DNA of 64,000 bases from Tunturiibacter gelidiferens (GCF_013410115.1 NZ_JACCCV010000001.1:1612001-1676000); one strand, 5' to 3'. Shown: positions 45,035-54,357, counted from the first letter of the stretch. A program made the numbers and translations. Notes: generated by a model from the letters alone, not told the origin.

Positions 45035-45091
45035 GAACTATAAGAAAACAGGCGGCTAAGTGGAAAAGTCCGGGAAACCGGGTTACTCTAT

Positions 45092-45598
45092 ATGCGAGCG
45101 CACGTTGCTGTAGGGGAACCTCATGAGCTGCAACCCCTTAGCCTGTCTCCGGCCCCTTCGCTGTCCTTCCTGCGACGCGCGGCCACCGTATGGCCTCCAT
45201 CCAAAATCCAGTTCAGGCGGTGCTCACTGAAGCCGCCGCTCCGTACAAAATCCGTAGGCACCAAAGTCAGCGAGGCGGAGTTCGCGTTGCTGGAAGAGCG
45301 TGCGTCTGGTGCCGGGTTGCGCCTGGCCGAGTGGGTTCGGGAGGCGTTGCTGGCCGCGCCGGCGGAGCCGGGCGTGGACTCCGGCGAGGTCGCTCTGGCC
45401 GAGGTTCTGGCCCTGCGGTCGCTGCTTCTCAATCTCCACTTCCGGGCCGCGAAGGGTGAGCCAGTGGCCGAGGCGGAGATGCGCGGCCTGATCGAGCGGG
45501 CCGACGGGGTGAAGATGCAGCGGGCGCGGGAGCGCCCGGAGGCAGTACGAACGGAGGCAAGGAAGGCGGACGGCGAAACCAATCCAGAGGAGGGCTGA
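45092..45598 (+). CDS. RHH/MobC-like mobilization accessory protein
   Basis: Up to 168 aa. The conserved part is RTKSVGTKVSEAEFALLEERASGAGLRLAEWVREALLAAP, a ribbon-helix-helix of the type found in TrwA/MobC-like relaxosome proteins, followed by a helical tail. The first 50 residues are Pro/Leu/Arg-rich and not family-like, so the true start is probably nearer the RHH (around 45240); I see no unambiguous start codon with a ribosome site there. The stop is two bases before the coupling-protein gene, giving an operon of three. It would help the relaxase find oriT and may repress the operon. Confidence 0.65.
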   Translation: MRAHVAVGEPHELQPLSLSPAPSLSFLRRAATVWPPSKIQFRRCSLKPPLRTKSVGTKVSEAEFALLEERASGAGLRLAEWVREALLAAPAEPGVDSGEVALAEVLALRSLLLNLHFRAAKGEPVAEAEMRGLIERADGVKMQRARERPEAVRTEARKADGETNPEEG

Positions 45599-45600
45599 CG

Positions 45601-47607
45601 ATGGCGGAGTGGGGACGGAAGGAATACTCGAAGGCATGGCCGAGCCGGACGCCGGTGTGGACGTGGACGGCGATCCTGCTGTCGTTCGTGTTCCTGGCCG
45701 GGATGCTGACGCTGGAGTATCAGGGGAGCTGGACAGCCGCCGAGCGGCTGTACCTGTCGGACTACCTGAAGAGTGGGGCGCGGGGCAAAGCGTCGGCGAC
45801 GGCATCGAGCAAATACACGTTGTTGGAGGCCGTGGTCGGAAAGGGCCAGCAGCGGCTCGTGATACGGGACGAGATCGAGGCGGTGCCGGAGTTGGACGGC
45901 AGGCCGGGATACCGGCTGACGGACGAGGGCGTGAAGGACGGCATCTCTCGGCTGACCTGGGTGGCAGGGGTGTTCAACGACCGTGGCCTGCACCGGGTGA
46001 TGAGCGAGGCGGTGTACGCGGATCATGAGTCGTGGGAGTTCTATCAGAAGCCGGTCTATGCAACGCTCGCGTTCTTCGTGTTGGCCTTGTTCGTGGCGGT
46101 TCCGAAGGATCGAGCGCGGCGGATGATCTGGAAACATGGCCGCAGGTTGCGCGGGCCGGAGCTGGTCACGACGGCGGAGTTTAACACGAAGCTGGGCCGG
46201 TCGAAAGGGCTGATGTCGTACCTGCCGGATGGGGTCATGTTCATCAACGAAGAGATGAGCTGGAGCGACAAGCTCTTCCACAAAAACGCCAGCCACTGGG
46301 CACGCATCCCGCGCGAGCGCGAGGCGATGCACTTCCTGATCGTGGGCGACAGCGGCACGGGCAAGAGCGCGGCCATCCGCCAGATGCTCTCGCAGATATG
46401 GGAGCGCGGCGAGTCGGCCATCGTGTACGACCCGGCGATGGAATATCTGCCGCAGTTTTACAACGAAGCGCGGGGCGACGTGATCCTGAATCCGATGGAC
46501 GCGCGGTGTCCGTTCTGGAGTCCGGGCGATGAGGTTCCGCACGAAGCGGAGGCTCTTACCTTAGCAGCCAGCTTGTTCCCGGATCAGGGCCGAGAAAACC
46601 GCTTCTTCGTCGAAGCTCCGCGCAAAATCTTCGCTCATCTGCTGAATCTTAAGCCGACGCCGCAACAGCTTACCTACTGGATGAGCAACGCGGAGGAGAT
46701 CGACAAACGAGTCGAAGGTACCGAGCTTGCGGCGATGATCGACCGCCACGCGGCGAACCAGCGCAGCGGTGTCCTTGGCTCTCTGAACATGGTGGCCGAC
46801 GCCTTCAGGCTGCTGCCCAAAGAGAGCGAAACGACGCGGCGATGGAACACGGTCGAGTGGGCGCAGGCGCGCAAGGGCTGGGTGTTCTTAACGTCGAAAC
46901 CGACGATGCGCGAGAGGATGCGCCCGCTGATGAGCCTGTGGCTTGACCTGCTCGTGTTGCGGCTGATGAATGAGGAATCAACGAAGCGCAAGACGTGGTT
47001 CGTGCTCGACGAGCTGGCGAGTCTGCAACGTCTTCCGCAGCTCACGACGGCGGTTACAGAGAACAGGAAATCGAACAATCCGATGGTGCTGGGCTTCCAA
47101 GGAAAGAGCCAGGTCGAAGCCCTGTACGGCCATGTTGCCGAGGCGATGCTGTCGCAGCCTGCGACGAAGATCTTCCTTAGAACGAGTGAGCCGTATGCGT
47201 CGGAGTGGATCTCGAAAGCCATCGGCGAGATCGAGGTCGAACGCTTCCGCGAGTCGCGCACGCGGGGCCGCTTCCCGCGCAACACGGAGAATGAGCAGCG
47301 AGACATCACGCGCGAGCCGTTGGTCATGGCGTCCGAAGTCGGCGGCCTCGATCCTCTGCACGGCTATCTCAAGCATGGCAATCTCGTCTTGCGGATGCGC
47401 TTCCCGTACCTGGAGCTGGCGAACAACGCGGAGAAGTTCGTCGAGCGAAAGATGACGACGGCGGTCGTAAAGCCGACCGCGCAGCCCGCGCCAGTCGAGG
47501 TCAGAGAGCGCGAGCCGGTCATGCAGCGGAAGCCTCCGCAGACCGTCCAAAAGAAGCAGGAGCAGAAGCCCGCAGAGGTCAACGAACAGCATCCTTACTT
47601 CGAGTAA
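45601..47607 (+). CDS. Type IV coupling protein (VirD4/TraD/TrwB-like)
   Basis: A 668-aa protein. Two membrane segments (about residues 18-38 and 151-168) flank a 110-residue periplasmic loop. The cytosolic ATPase has Walker A GDSGTGKS near residue 249 and Walker B WFVLDELASLQRLPQL, with the following TTAVTENRKSNNPMVLGFQGKSQVEALYG typical of TraD/TrwB. The C-terminal tail is Pro/Glu/Lys-rich. It links the relaxosome to a type IV secretion channel, which is not encoded here, so a helper channel is needed. Confidence 0.9.
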   Translation: MAEWGRKEYSKAWPSRTPVWTWTAILLSFVFLAGMLTLEYQGSWTAAERLYLSDYLKSGARGKASATASSKYTLLEAVVGKGQQRLVIRDEIEAVPELDGRPGYRLTDEGVKDGISRLTWVAGVFNDRGLHRVMSEAVYADHESWEFYQKPVYATLAFFVLALFVAVPKDRARRMIWKHGRRLRGPELVTTAEFNTKLGRSKGLMSYLPDGVMFINEEMSWSDKLFHKNASHWARIPREREAMHFLIVGDSGTGKSAAIRQMLSQIWERGESAIVYDPAMEYLPQFYNEARGDVILNPMDARCPFWSPGDEVPHEAEALTLAASLFPDQGRENRFFVEAPRKIFAHLLNLKPTPQQLTYWMSNAEEIDKRVEGTELAAMIDRHAANQRSGVLGSLNMVADAFRLLPKESETTRRWNTVEWAQARKGWVFLTSKPTMRERMRPLMSLWLDLLVLRLMNEESTKRKTWFVLDELASLQRLPQLTTAVTENRKSNNPMVLGFQGKSQVEALYGHVAEAMLSQPATKIFLRTSEPYASEWISKAIGEIEVERFRESRTRGRFPRNTENEQRDITREPLVMASEVGGLDPLHGYLKHGNLVLRMRFPYLELANNAEKFVERKMTTAVVKPTAQPAPVEVREREPVMQRKPPQTVQKKQEQKPAEVNEQHPYFE

Positions 47608-47613
47608 AAGAAC

Positions 47614-50376
47614 ATGGTGACGCTCTCCAAACCGATCAGCGCGAGCCAGGCGCAGGCGTACCACAAAGAGGAGTTCGCCAACGCCAAAGAGAACTACTAC
47701 ACAGAGGGCGAGCGTGTGCGCGGCGAGTGGCAGGGCCAGCTTGCGGAGCGGTGGGGCTTAGGGGGCGAAGTGCAGGAGCAGCAGTTCGCGCGGCTCTCCG
47801 AGGGCCAGCATCCGCAGACTGGCGAGCAACTTGTGCGCTATCAGGCCGCGCGGGAGTACACGAACGAGCGCGGCGACGTGGTGCGTTCGATGGAGCACCG
47901 GGCCGGATGGGACGCAACATTCAGCGCACCGAAATCTGTATCGCTGACGGCCTTGGTGGGCGGCGATGACCGCGTGCGCGAAGCACACAAAGAGAGTGTG
48001 CGCGTGGCGCTCGATGAGATGGAGAAATACGTGCAGGCCCGGATGGGCGGCAATGCTCCGGCACAGACGACCGGCGAGTGGATCGTCGCAAAGTTCGAGC
48101 ACGACAGCAGCCGCCCTGTTGGCGGCTATGCCGCGCCGCAGCTCCACACGCACGCGGTCATCTTCAATATGACCGAGACATCCGATGGGAACAACCGGGC
48201 GTTGCAGCCACGGGAGCTGTACAAGACGCAGCAGTACGCGACGGCAGTCTATCGGTCGGAGCTGGCGGCACACTTGCAGAGGCTCGGTTATGAGATCGAG
48301 CGCGGCGAGCATGGGCAGCCGGAGATCAGAGGTTACACGCGAGAGTATCTGGAGGCGTCGAGTCCGCGACGGGAGAAGATCAAAGAGCACATGGAGGCTG
48401 CGGGCGTGAGTGGCGCTGGCGCTGCGCAGATTGCGGCGCATCAGACCCGTGAAGGCAAGCAGCATCTCTCGCAGGACGAGGTCCGGGCTGCACATCAAAA
48501 GATGGCCGTTGCGTATGGTCAGCAGCCGCAGCGTGTGCTTGCTGAAGCTGCGCAGTGCGACGGCGTGGAGTTAAAGCCGGAGTCGTCGCAGCGTGCAGCG
48601 CACCATGGTATGAGCTACGCGCGCGCGCGTGGCATGGAGCGCGAGGCCGTTGTGGATGAACGCTCGCTAATGCGCGATGCGTTGAAGCACACGATGGGAG
48701 AAGCACGCTTGCCCGAGATACGCGCGGAGTTCGAGCGCCGCACCACAGACGGGAACCTTATCGAAGTAGAGCCGTCAGACGGACGCGTTGGCCGCGCGTA
48801 CACGACGCGCGAGATGCAGGACGATGAGCGCGAGCTGATCGAGCGCATGAAGCAGGGCCAGGGCACGCGCGATGTGCTGGCCGATGGCAACGTGCGCGAG
48901 CAGGTGATGCAGGAACACATCCATTTGAGCGTGAGCCAGCGGCAGGCGGTCGAAACTGTATTGACGAGCCGCGACCAGATGATGGCTCTTGAGGGAGTGG
49001 CTGGCGCGGGGAAAACAACCTCTCTGGCCGCTGTCCGGGAGGCTGCGGAACGTGTGGGTTATCAGGTGGAGGGTGTGGCACCGACATCCCGCGCGGCGCA
49101 GAAGCTCGCAGAGGCCGGGATCGACACGCAGACGTTACAGCGCCATCTGGCGCAAGACGACAGAGAAGATGATGGACGGAAGCGGCTCTATGTGGTCGAT
49201 GAGTCGAGCATGGCGAGCACGCAGCAGGTGCACACATTTGTCGAGCGGCTGAAGGAAAATGACCGTGTGTTGTTCGTCGGCGACAAGCGGCAGCATGAGG
49301 CAGTTGAGGCTGGCCGACCGTATGCACAATTACAGGAAGCTGGACTGCTGACTGCTTACCTCGAAGATATCATTCGGCAGAAAGACCCGACATTGAAGGA
49401 AGTCGTCGAGCAGCTTGCGCGGGGCGAGGTCCGCGAAGCTATCGGCAACCTCAACAGCCAAGGGCGCGTGCTAGAGATCAAAGACCGCGAAGAGCGCATC
49501 GCCGAGATAGCCCGCGAGTACGTGTGCGCGCCGGAGCGGACGTTGGTCGTGTCGCCGGATAATGAATCTCGCCGAGAGATCAATACTGCAATCCATCAGG
49601 CGATGCAAGCGGAGGGCAAGGTCAGCATCGAGGAGCATCGCGTACATGTACTCTACGCGCGGCAGGATGTGACGGGTGCGGATCGGCAGCACGCACAGAA
49701 CTACGCGAAAGGCGATGTTCTCCGTTACTCGAAAGGCAGCAAGCCTCTCGGAATCCAAGGCGGGGAGTATGCTCGCGTCACGGCCACAGATCGAGAGACA
49801 AACACGGTTACGGTGAAGCGGTACGGCGGCGAAGAACTGAACTACGATCCCCGGCGTTTGCAGGGAGTGACGATCTACCGTGACGCGGAGCGCACGTTCG
49901 CTCAGGGCGACCGCGTGCAGATGACCGCGCCATATCACGAACAAAAACTTGCAAACCGTGAACTAGGCACCGTGGAGCAGATCTACAAGAACGGAAATCT
50001 GAAGCTGAAAATGGATTCAGGCCGTGAGATCGAGTTCAATGCCAAGCAGCATCCGCATCTTGACTATGGGTATGCGGTGACAAGTCAAAGCAGCCAGGGA
50101 CAGACAGCCGACCGCGTATTGATCTATGTAGACTCCGAGCAGGCACACGGTGAGTTGCTGAATAGCCGTATGGCTTATGTCTCCGTCTCGCGCGCTCAAT
50201 TCGATGTGAAGATGTATACGAACGATGCGAAGACACTTGGCCAAGAGCTGAGCCGGAATGTGACCAAGGCTACGGCACTTCAGGAACGGCCATTTCTCCA
50301 GGACAAGGATGTGAGTCAGTCCATCAAGCCGCAGTCGGTTGGCGTGGAAATATCGCGGGGCTTGAGCATTGGCTAA
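47614..50376 (+). CDS. MobF family relaxase-helicase (TrwC/TraI-like)
   Basis: A 920-aa protein. The N-terminal relaxase domain has the His pair PQLHTHAVIFN (His178, His180) and an N-terminal Tyr-rich stretch (ENYYTEGE) that may supply the nicking tyrosines. GWDATFSAPKSVSL is typical of MobF. The helicase part has Walker A GVAGAGKTT near residue 462 and RLYVVDESSMASTQQV, with further superfamily 1 motifs ending in the UvrD-like VTSQSSQGQTADRVLIYVDS. It nicks oriT and unwinds the strand. MobF fused relaxase-helicases run from about 900 to 1,800 aa; this is at the short end. Confidence 0.92.
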   Translation: MVTLSKPISASQAQAYHKEEFANAKENYYTEGERVRGEWQGQLAERWGLGGEVQEQQFARLSEGQHPQTGEQLVRYQAAREYTNERGDVVRSMEHRAGWDATFSAPKSVSLTALVGGDDRVREAHKESVRVALDEMEKYVQARMGGNAPAQTTGEWIVAKFEHDSSRPVGGYAAPQLHTHAVIFNMTETSDGNNRALQPRELYKTQQYATAVYRSELAAHLQRLGYEIERGEHGQPEIRGYTREYLEASSPRREKIKEHMEAAGVSGAGAAQIAAHQTREGKQHLSQDEVRAAHQKMAVAYGQQPQRVLAEAAQCDGVELKPESSQRAAHHGMSYARARGMEREAVVDERSLMRDALKHTMGEARLPEIRAEFERRTTDGNLIEVEPSDGRVGRAYTTREMQDDERELIERMKQGQGTRDVLADGNVREQVMQEHIHLSVSQRQAVETVLTSRDQMMALEGVAGAGKTTSLAAVREAAERVGYQVEGVAPTSRAAQKLAEAGIDTQTLQRHLAQDDREDDGRKRLYVVDESSMASTQQVHTFVERLKENDRVLFVGDKRQHEAVEAGRPYAQLQEAGLLTAYLEDIIRQKDPTLKEVVEQLARGEVREAIGNLNSQGRVLEIKDREERIAEIAREYVCAPERTLVVSPDNESRREINTAIHQAMQAEGKVSIEEHRVHVLYARQDVTGADRQHAQNYAKGDVLRYSKGSKPLGIQGGEYARVTATDRETNTVTVKRYGGEELNYDPRRLQGVTIYRDAERTFAQGDRVQMTAPYHEQKLANRELGTVEQIYKNGNLKLKMDSGREIEFNAKQHPHLDYGYAVTSQSSQGQTADRVLIYVDSEQAHGELLNSRMAYVSVSRAQFDVKMYTNDAKTLGQELSRNVTKATALQERPFLQDKDVSQSIKPQSVGVEISRGLSIG

Positions 50377-50555
50377 ACACTTTCTTCGCCGATAACAGTG
50401 ATAGCCGGCCTCTGCGGGGCACAATGGTACGAAAAGGAATCGCTGGGGAACCTCTACCGGGAGTGCCGTAATCATTCATCCGCTCGGAATGACGCATAGC
50501 TCAAGCGGATAAAAGACGACGCTCAGCGTCCTCCTTGCGATACAATCTTGATTAT

Positions 50556-50642
50556 GGCCGAGTGGTGAAATTGGCAGCCACAGCAGACTCAAAATCTGCC
50601 GAGGGCAACCTCGTGTCGGTTCGAGTCCGACCTCGGCCACCA
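50556..50642 (+). tRNA. Complete tRNA-Leu(CAA) carried by the element
   Basis: An 87-nt class II tRNA. Acceptor GGCCGAG pairs with CTCGGCC at 50632-50638, then ACCA is encoded. The anticodon stem GCAGA/TCTGC holds loop CTCAAAA (anticodon CAA, 50590-50592), the long variable arm is CGAGGGCAACCTCG, and the T arm has TCGGTTCGAGTCCGA. It has the same anticodon as the interrupted host gene but a different body, and it also contains GACTCAAAATC, 11 of the 12 core bases. Confidence 0.96.
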
Positions 50643-50770
50643 TCTCTCCAAAATTCAGGCATCCGTCGACCGCCAGCCAGTAAAGCAGGCTGTGGACGCG
50701 CTCGGATCGCATAGAGGGTGGCTTCACCTGTTTGATCGGGACCGGTTTTGACGATTTCAAAGCTCCGCCG

Positions 50771-52435
50771 TTAGTAGATGACGAGGATCCCTGCCGTCAC
50801 TTTATTTAGGTACTGGAACGACGGTGCCGTCCGGCCGTTCTCCCACGAGAGTGATCCTGAAAAGTGTTTCGCCTGGTCAAGGCTGATGTTGTAGGTGCCC
50901 TTAGCATGGGGTTGGAGACCTGAGACTGTTCGCGAATAGACAATACTATTGGTTTTGAAGGGAGCCGTTTCCGTGTTGAAAAGCTCAACCCATGAACCGT
51001 CAAAGGTTACGGAGTTGATTCCGTATGTGGCCGTTGCTTGTGAGCCAAAGTAGAACCTCGAGATCGAATAAGTTGGAATGTCTATGTTCGGCAGATTCGC
51101 CGTCGAATTCGAAATCGACTGCGCTTTTACGTGTCCGCCGCCGTCGTATTGAATGTACGGAGTAACCGACCAGCCGTTCGCAGGAAGATTGAGCGTACTG
51201 CGAATAGACGGATTTGCAGCTGAGACAGCCGCAGTTCGCGCGTTGGCAGTAGCGTACAGCTTTGACAGGTAGAACTCGGCGCGTCCCTCTCCAATAAGAT
51301 TAGTTCCCCCATACTGAGTATCAATCTCCGCTCGTAGGCCTCCCATCGCATTCAAGATTGAGATATGGGATGGCTTACGCGAATCCAGATCTGCTAGGTT
51401 CTGTGGAGGTCGTGGACGTCCAAGGAGGAAAGGACGGATGAATTGGGAAGGTATCGTCACCGCGTTCGTCGTCGTTGCATTTTTTGACCCGACATCAAAG
51501 GTGATGGATGGATCGAAGTGAATCAAGTACGGCAAAACAACGGAGCTCTGCGCAACATGAAGTGGAGCGACAGCTCCGGTGGCACTGTACGTGGGACCGC
51601 TGTGGACGGCACCGATCGCAGAGATCTGAATGGAGATAAAATCCTTTGTCGCGTCCGTTGGCGCGCTGGCAGCACTTGGAAGGGGGCCTGACACCGGCAC
51701 GGCTACCCCGTAGAGATCCATGAGCCCGTCAATCTTCAATTGAAGCGAATTTGAAAGTCCTGCGGGTAACGGCTCATCAATCCATAATTCGAGGCCTAAG
51801 CTTGGCCTCGCACCGAGTACGCGTGCAGGATAGATCGTCTTCGGACCCTGTCCGGGGTCATACGTGACGGTAACGGTGTTTGCAGGATAGGTCGCCTTGA
51901 GCGGCACGTTCGCATTTACATACATGGCATTGCGAATGTGCTTCTGATCCGAGGAAGCGAGGGTCGGCGAAGCTGAAATTGTTGCGTCGAGATAGTTTCC
52001 TTGCGGGTCTTTCGCCTCGATCAGATAGGTCTTATCTGACCGCAGAGGCTGCTTGAGTGGTAGGACTGCCCTGGTTTTGTCCAACACTATCTGAACCTGG
52101 CCTGAGGAATTGAGAAAGTCAGGCGAGACATCCTTGAAGCTTACGCGGGAGGAGTTTGCGTTCGTCACCTCGTAAATGGTGTAGTTGTCGATGTTTCCTC
52201 CGGGCGAACTCGAATCAGCAAACCATTCTGCTGAGGCCGGTGTGCCTGAAGGAGCGATCAATAACCAAACCTGCTGGTTATTGCCCTGCTGAGGGACGAC
52301 TGAAACAGTGGTTAGGCTGGGGGATTGCGGCCCGGCACTAACCGGAGTTTGGGCAACACCACTTCCACTCGCGACAAACAAGCAAAGCCCAACCAGGCCG
52401 ATTACGTCGAGTAATCGGACGAGAGAATGACTCAT
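50771..52435 (-). CDS. Exported protein with beta-strand-rich C terminus, unknown
   Basis: A 554-aa protein. ATG 52435 begins a signal peptide (MSHSLVRLLDVIGLVGLCLF, cleavage near GVAQ). The mature part is rich in Ser, Thr and Asn and shows alternating hydrophobic patterns, with many short strands towards the C terminus and a terminal hydrophobic residue (ILVIY), which resembles an outer-membrane beta-barrel. I recognise no catalytic motif. The next upstream gene on the same strand stops four bases before this start, so they form a pair. It is inside the mobile element, so it is accessory. Confidence 0.6.
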   Translation of the reverse strand: MSHSLVRLLDVIGLVGLCLFVASGSGVAQTPVSAGPQSPSLTTVSVVPQQGNNQQVWLLIAPSGTPASAEWFADSSSPGGNIDNYTIYEVTNANSSRVSFKDVSPDFLNSSGQVQIVLDKTRAVLPLKQPLRSDKTYLIEAKDPQGNYLDATISASPTLASSDQKHIRNAMYVNANVPLKATYPANTVTVTYDPGQGPKTIYPARVLGARPSLGLELWIDEPLPAGLSNSLQLKIDGLMDLYGVAVPVSGPLPSAASAPTDATKDFISIQISAIGAVHSGPTYSATGAVAPLHVAQSSVVLPYLIHFDPSITFDVGSKNATTTNAVTIPSQFIRPFLLGRPRPPQNLADLDSRKPSHISILNAMGGLRAEIDTQYGGTNLIGEGRAEFYLSKLYATANARTAAVSAANPSIRSTLNLPANGWSVTPYIQYDGGGHVKAQSISNSTANLPNIDIPTYSISRFYFGSQATATYGINSVTFDGSWVELFNTETAPFKTNSIVYSRTVSGLQPHAKGTYNISLDQAKHFSGSLSWENGRTAPSFQYLNKVTAGILVIY

Positions 52436-52439
52436 GGTC

Positions 52440-52895
52440 TTACCCTTTCTTCTCTGCGGGCTTTTTGTCTGACTTTTTCTTAGCAACAGACTTCTTTGTC
52501 GCCGCCGGCGTATTCGTCCCGCTGCTCACCGAAGCCACAGCTGCAAAAGCCAAATTGGCCTTCGCGAACGTAGGTGCAAAAGGCAAATCGGCCTTCGCGA
52601 ACGTGGGAGCGCTTGCGCACGGTGTCAGTTCCATATAGACCGCACTGAAGGTTTGCAGTCCTCCACCTGTGATCAGCTCTCCTGAAGTAATGTTGTGAGC
52701 CGCAGTGCAGGACGAAAATAACGAGTCCTGATACATCTGCTTCATGAAGCTTGGGACTCCATAGGTGTCGTAATCGAGGTTAGGAACCTGTTCCTGCCAG
52801 ATATCACGCAATTGAGAGTCGACGGTATATTGCGAGGGTGCCGCTCCGCACCAAAGATTAATTACCAGCTTCAAGTGATACTCAACGAGATCCAT
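52440..52895 (-). CDS. Unknown 151-aa protein with Lys/Ala-rich tail
   Basis: I choose ATG 52895 (MDLVEYHLKLVINLWCG) since upstream codons look unlike protein. Residues 1-90 include PNLDYDTYGVPSFMKQMYQDSLF and a Cys pair. Then comes a short repeat (APTFAKADLPF, APTFAKANLAF), matching a near-duplicate of about 35 bases in the DNA. The C terminus is basic and Lys/Ala-rich, like histone-tail-type extensions. It is not recognised. It is co-oriented with, and four bases before, the exported protein gene. Confidence 0.55.
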   Translation of the reverse strand: MDLVEYHLKLVINLWCGAAPSQYTVDSQLRDIWQEQVPNLDYDTYGVPSFMKQMYQDSLFSSCTAAHNITSGELITGGGLQTFSAVYMELTPCASAPTFAKADLPFAPTFAKANLAFAAVASVSSGTNTPAATKKSVAKKKSDKKPAEKKG

Positions 52896-53059
52896 TGGAC
52901 TTGCTCCTGGAATGAGAAGCAGTGTTGGGGAGGGGCACCCACAGCATAACATTCAAGTCCGAGGTTTCATTTCAATATTCGTGAGTTGTCAGTACCTGCG
53001 ATAGGTAGCTTTCACTTGGAAGATAGCTTCCTAACAAGATTCGTGAACCTTAGGCGTTT

Positions 53060-53704
53060 TCAGAATGGATTTCTCGAACTCAATGTCGGCCAGCGTGACT
53101 TCCCATTGTTACCCGAACTCCTCGTCATCGAGCCATGCCCCGACTTCATCGATTGCCATATCAGACCATGTTGCCTCCGACCTTGCAATCGAACCTCGAC
53201 ATACGTTCCGAACCTGCTTTTGCTTTCGATCAGAAACTTGTGTGCATCGAGGATCGCACTGTGCTTTTCAGCAGGAGACAGTCCTGACAGCGGACGAAAA
53301 TATCTCCCATATTCAGTGAATGGTGTTTGGTCTCGAACGTAGTCCAGGAATGCCATCGACATCACGTTCTTGAAGTCTCCCGCGCAGGCCATTACGGCGC
53401 GCTCAAGGATCTTGGGCTTGAGCATATAGGGTTGGCCATATGCGTCGGCGGTTTTGCTCTTCCTTTTCTTGCGAGTTCCCCCTGTCGAAGTCGAGGCAGG
53501 CTCCTGCACAGAAGCACAGACAAAAGGAACGTGATATTCGAAACTGAGCTGTCTGAAGAACTCACGCATGAGGTCTTCGCAATCATCGGAACTCTCGAAG
53601 TCTTCGAGCCCTCGGTTACTCCCGACAACAAGTACAAAGTTGTCGAGCAAAACACCGCCAGTCGCTGTAGGTTTTCGTCTCATTTCTGGTTCGGTATCCG
53701 ACAT
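53060..53704 (-). CDS. Unknown 214-aa protein of the PIN operon, possibly with a damaged C terminus
   Basis: No family recognised. The N-terminal 160 residues look real (VLLDNFVLVVGSNRGLEDFESSDDCEDLMREFFRQLSFEYHVPFVC). The last 40 residues (from about 53190 down) turn basic and protein-unlike. In another minus frame the same DNA reads RSEATWSDMAIDEVGAWLDDEEFG, then a TAA at 53109-53111, then QWEVTLADIEFEKSILKTPKVHESC to a TAG at 53031-53033. This suggests a frameshift near 53170-53190 plus an in-frame stop, or sequencing errors. It is three bases downstream of the 208-aa gene. Confidence 0.55.
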   Translation of the reverse strand: MSDTEPEMRRKPTATGGVLLDNFVLVVGSNRGLEDFESSDDCEDLMREFFRQLSFEYHVPFVCASVQEPASTSTGGTRKKRKSKTADAYGQPYMLKPKILERAVMACAGDFKNVMSMAFLDYVRDQTPFTEYGRYFRPLSGLSPAEKHSAILDAHKFLIESKSRFGTYVEVRLQGRRQHGLIWQSMKSGHGSMTRSSGNNGKSRWPTLSSRNPF

Positions 53705-53707
53705 ATG

Positions 53708-54334
53708 TCAGCCCTCTGAAGTGTTAACACCTGGAGCGTCTGCGGGCTGCGTCGGAAATGCCTGCACCGGGCCCCTCGGTGGAATATGGACGATCCACGA
53801 TCCGCCATCCAATAGGACAACCTGGTGCCATGACAGCAGTGTCTGGATGCGTGATATCCACTCACCAACGGTGTACTTTACATGGATGGTTGGGTCGCCC
53901 TCGCGGTAGGGATTCCGTGTATGCAAGACTTCCGAAGACGCCTGGTAAAGAATTGCGAACTCATCTTCAGTCAGGAAGCCGCTATCGATTGGTTCGAAGT
54001 GTATCTCTCCATTCCAAGTTGGAGCTCCTAACGGAATCGGATAGAAGCCAGGGTTGAGCTTACTCACGGCTTCGAGGATTCGCGATGCGTTCCAATGTTG
54101 GGAAAACGTCGCATGAGCCTCAGAGTATTTCTCCTTATTCGCAGCCAGAGATGGAAAGGCCATCTCCTCAAGTATTTTCCGGAACTGCAGGAAAATCAAT
54201 TCCGCAGTAAAAGCATCCGAATCCAGATCCATACTTCCCTTGAAAACCTTCTCGATCAGGTCGACGCGCTGGCGAATCCTGGACATGCTGTTTGTGTAGA
54301 GAGTTGCGTCACTTCGATTCGACATCTTCATCAA
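53708..54334 (-). CDS. Unknown 208-aa protein of the PIN operon
   Basis: No family recognised. It starts at ATG 54334, 23 bases after the PIN gene stop. The first half is helical (SRIRQRVDLIEKVFKGSMDLDSDAFTAELIFLQFRKILEEMAF) and the second half mixed, with EAVSKLNPGFYPIPLGAPTWNGEIHFEP, EFAILYQASSEVLHTRNPYREG and SWIVHIPP. No signal peptide, no membrane segment. The operon order is PIN, this protein, then the 214-aa protein. A role with the PIN protein is inference from context only. Confidence 0.6.
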   Translation of the reverse strand: MMKMSNRSDATLYTNSMSRIRQRVDLIEKVFKGSMDLDSDAFTAELIFLQFRKILEEMAFPSLAANKEKYSEAHATFSQHWNASRILEAVSKLNPGFYPIPLGAPTWNGEIHFEPIDSGFLTEDEFAILYQASSEVLHTRNPYREGDPTIHVKYTVGEWISRIQTLLSWHQVVLLDGGSWIVHIPPRGPVQAFPTQPADAPGVNTSEG

Positions 54335-54357
54335 GTCCCATCACCAATATTCGCAGC

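Noticed and set aside
45092..50376. Self-transmissible conjugative element (ICE)
   Set aside because: Only relaxosome and coupling-protein genes are present; no VirB or other mating-pair-formation genes occur in the element.
50556..50642. The complete tRNA-Leu as the right end of the element
   Set aside because: Its acceptor stem (GGCCGAG) does not match the 5' half at 28147; the fragment at 55491 does, so the true boundary is there.
50476..50760. Minus-strand open frame with the segment AEVGLEPTRGCPRQI
   Set aside because: It is the reverse reading of the tRNA-Leu gene, a well-known spurious translation.
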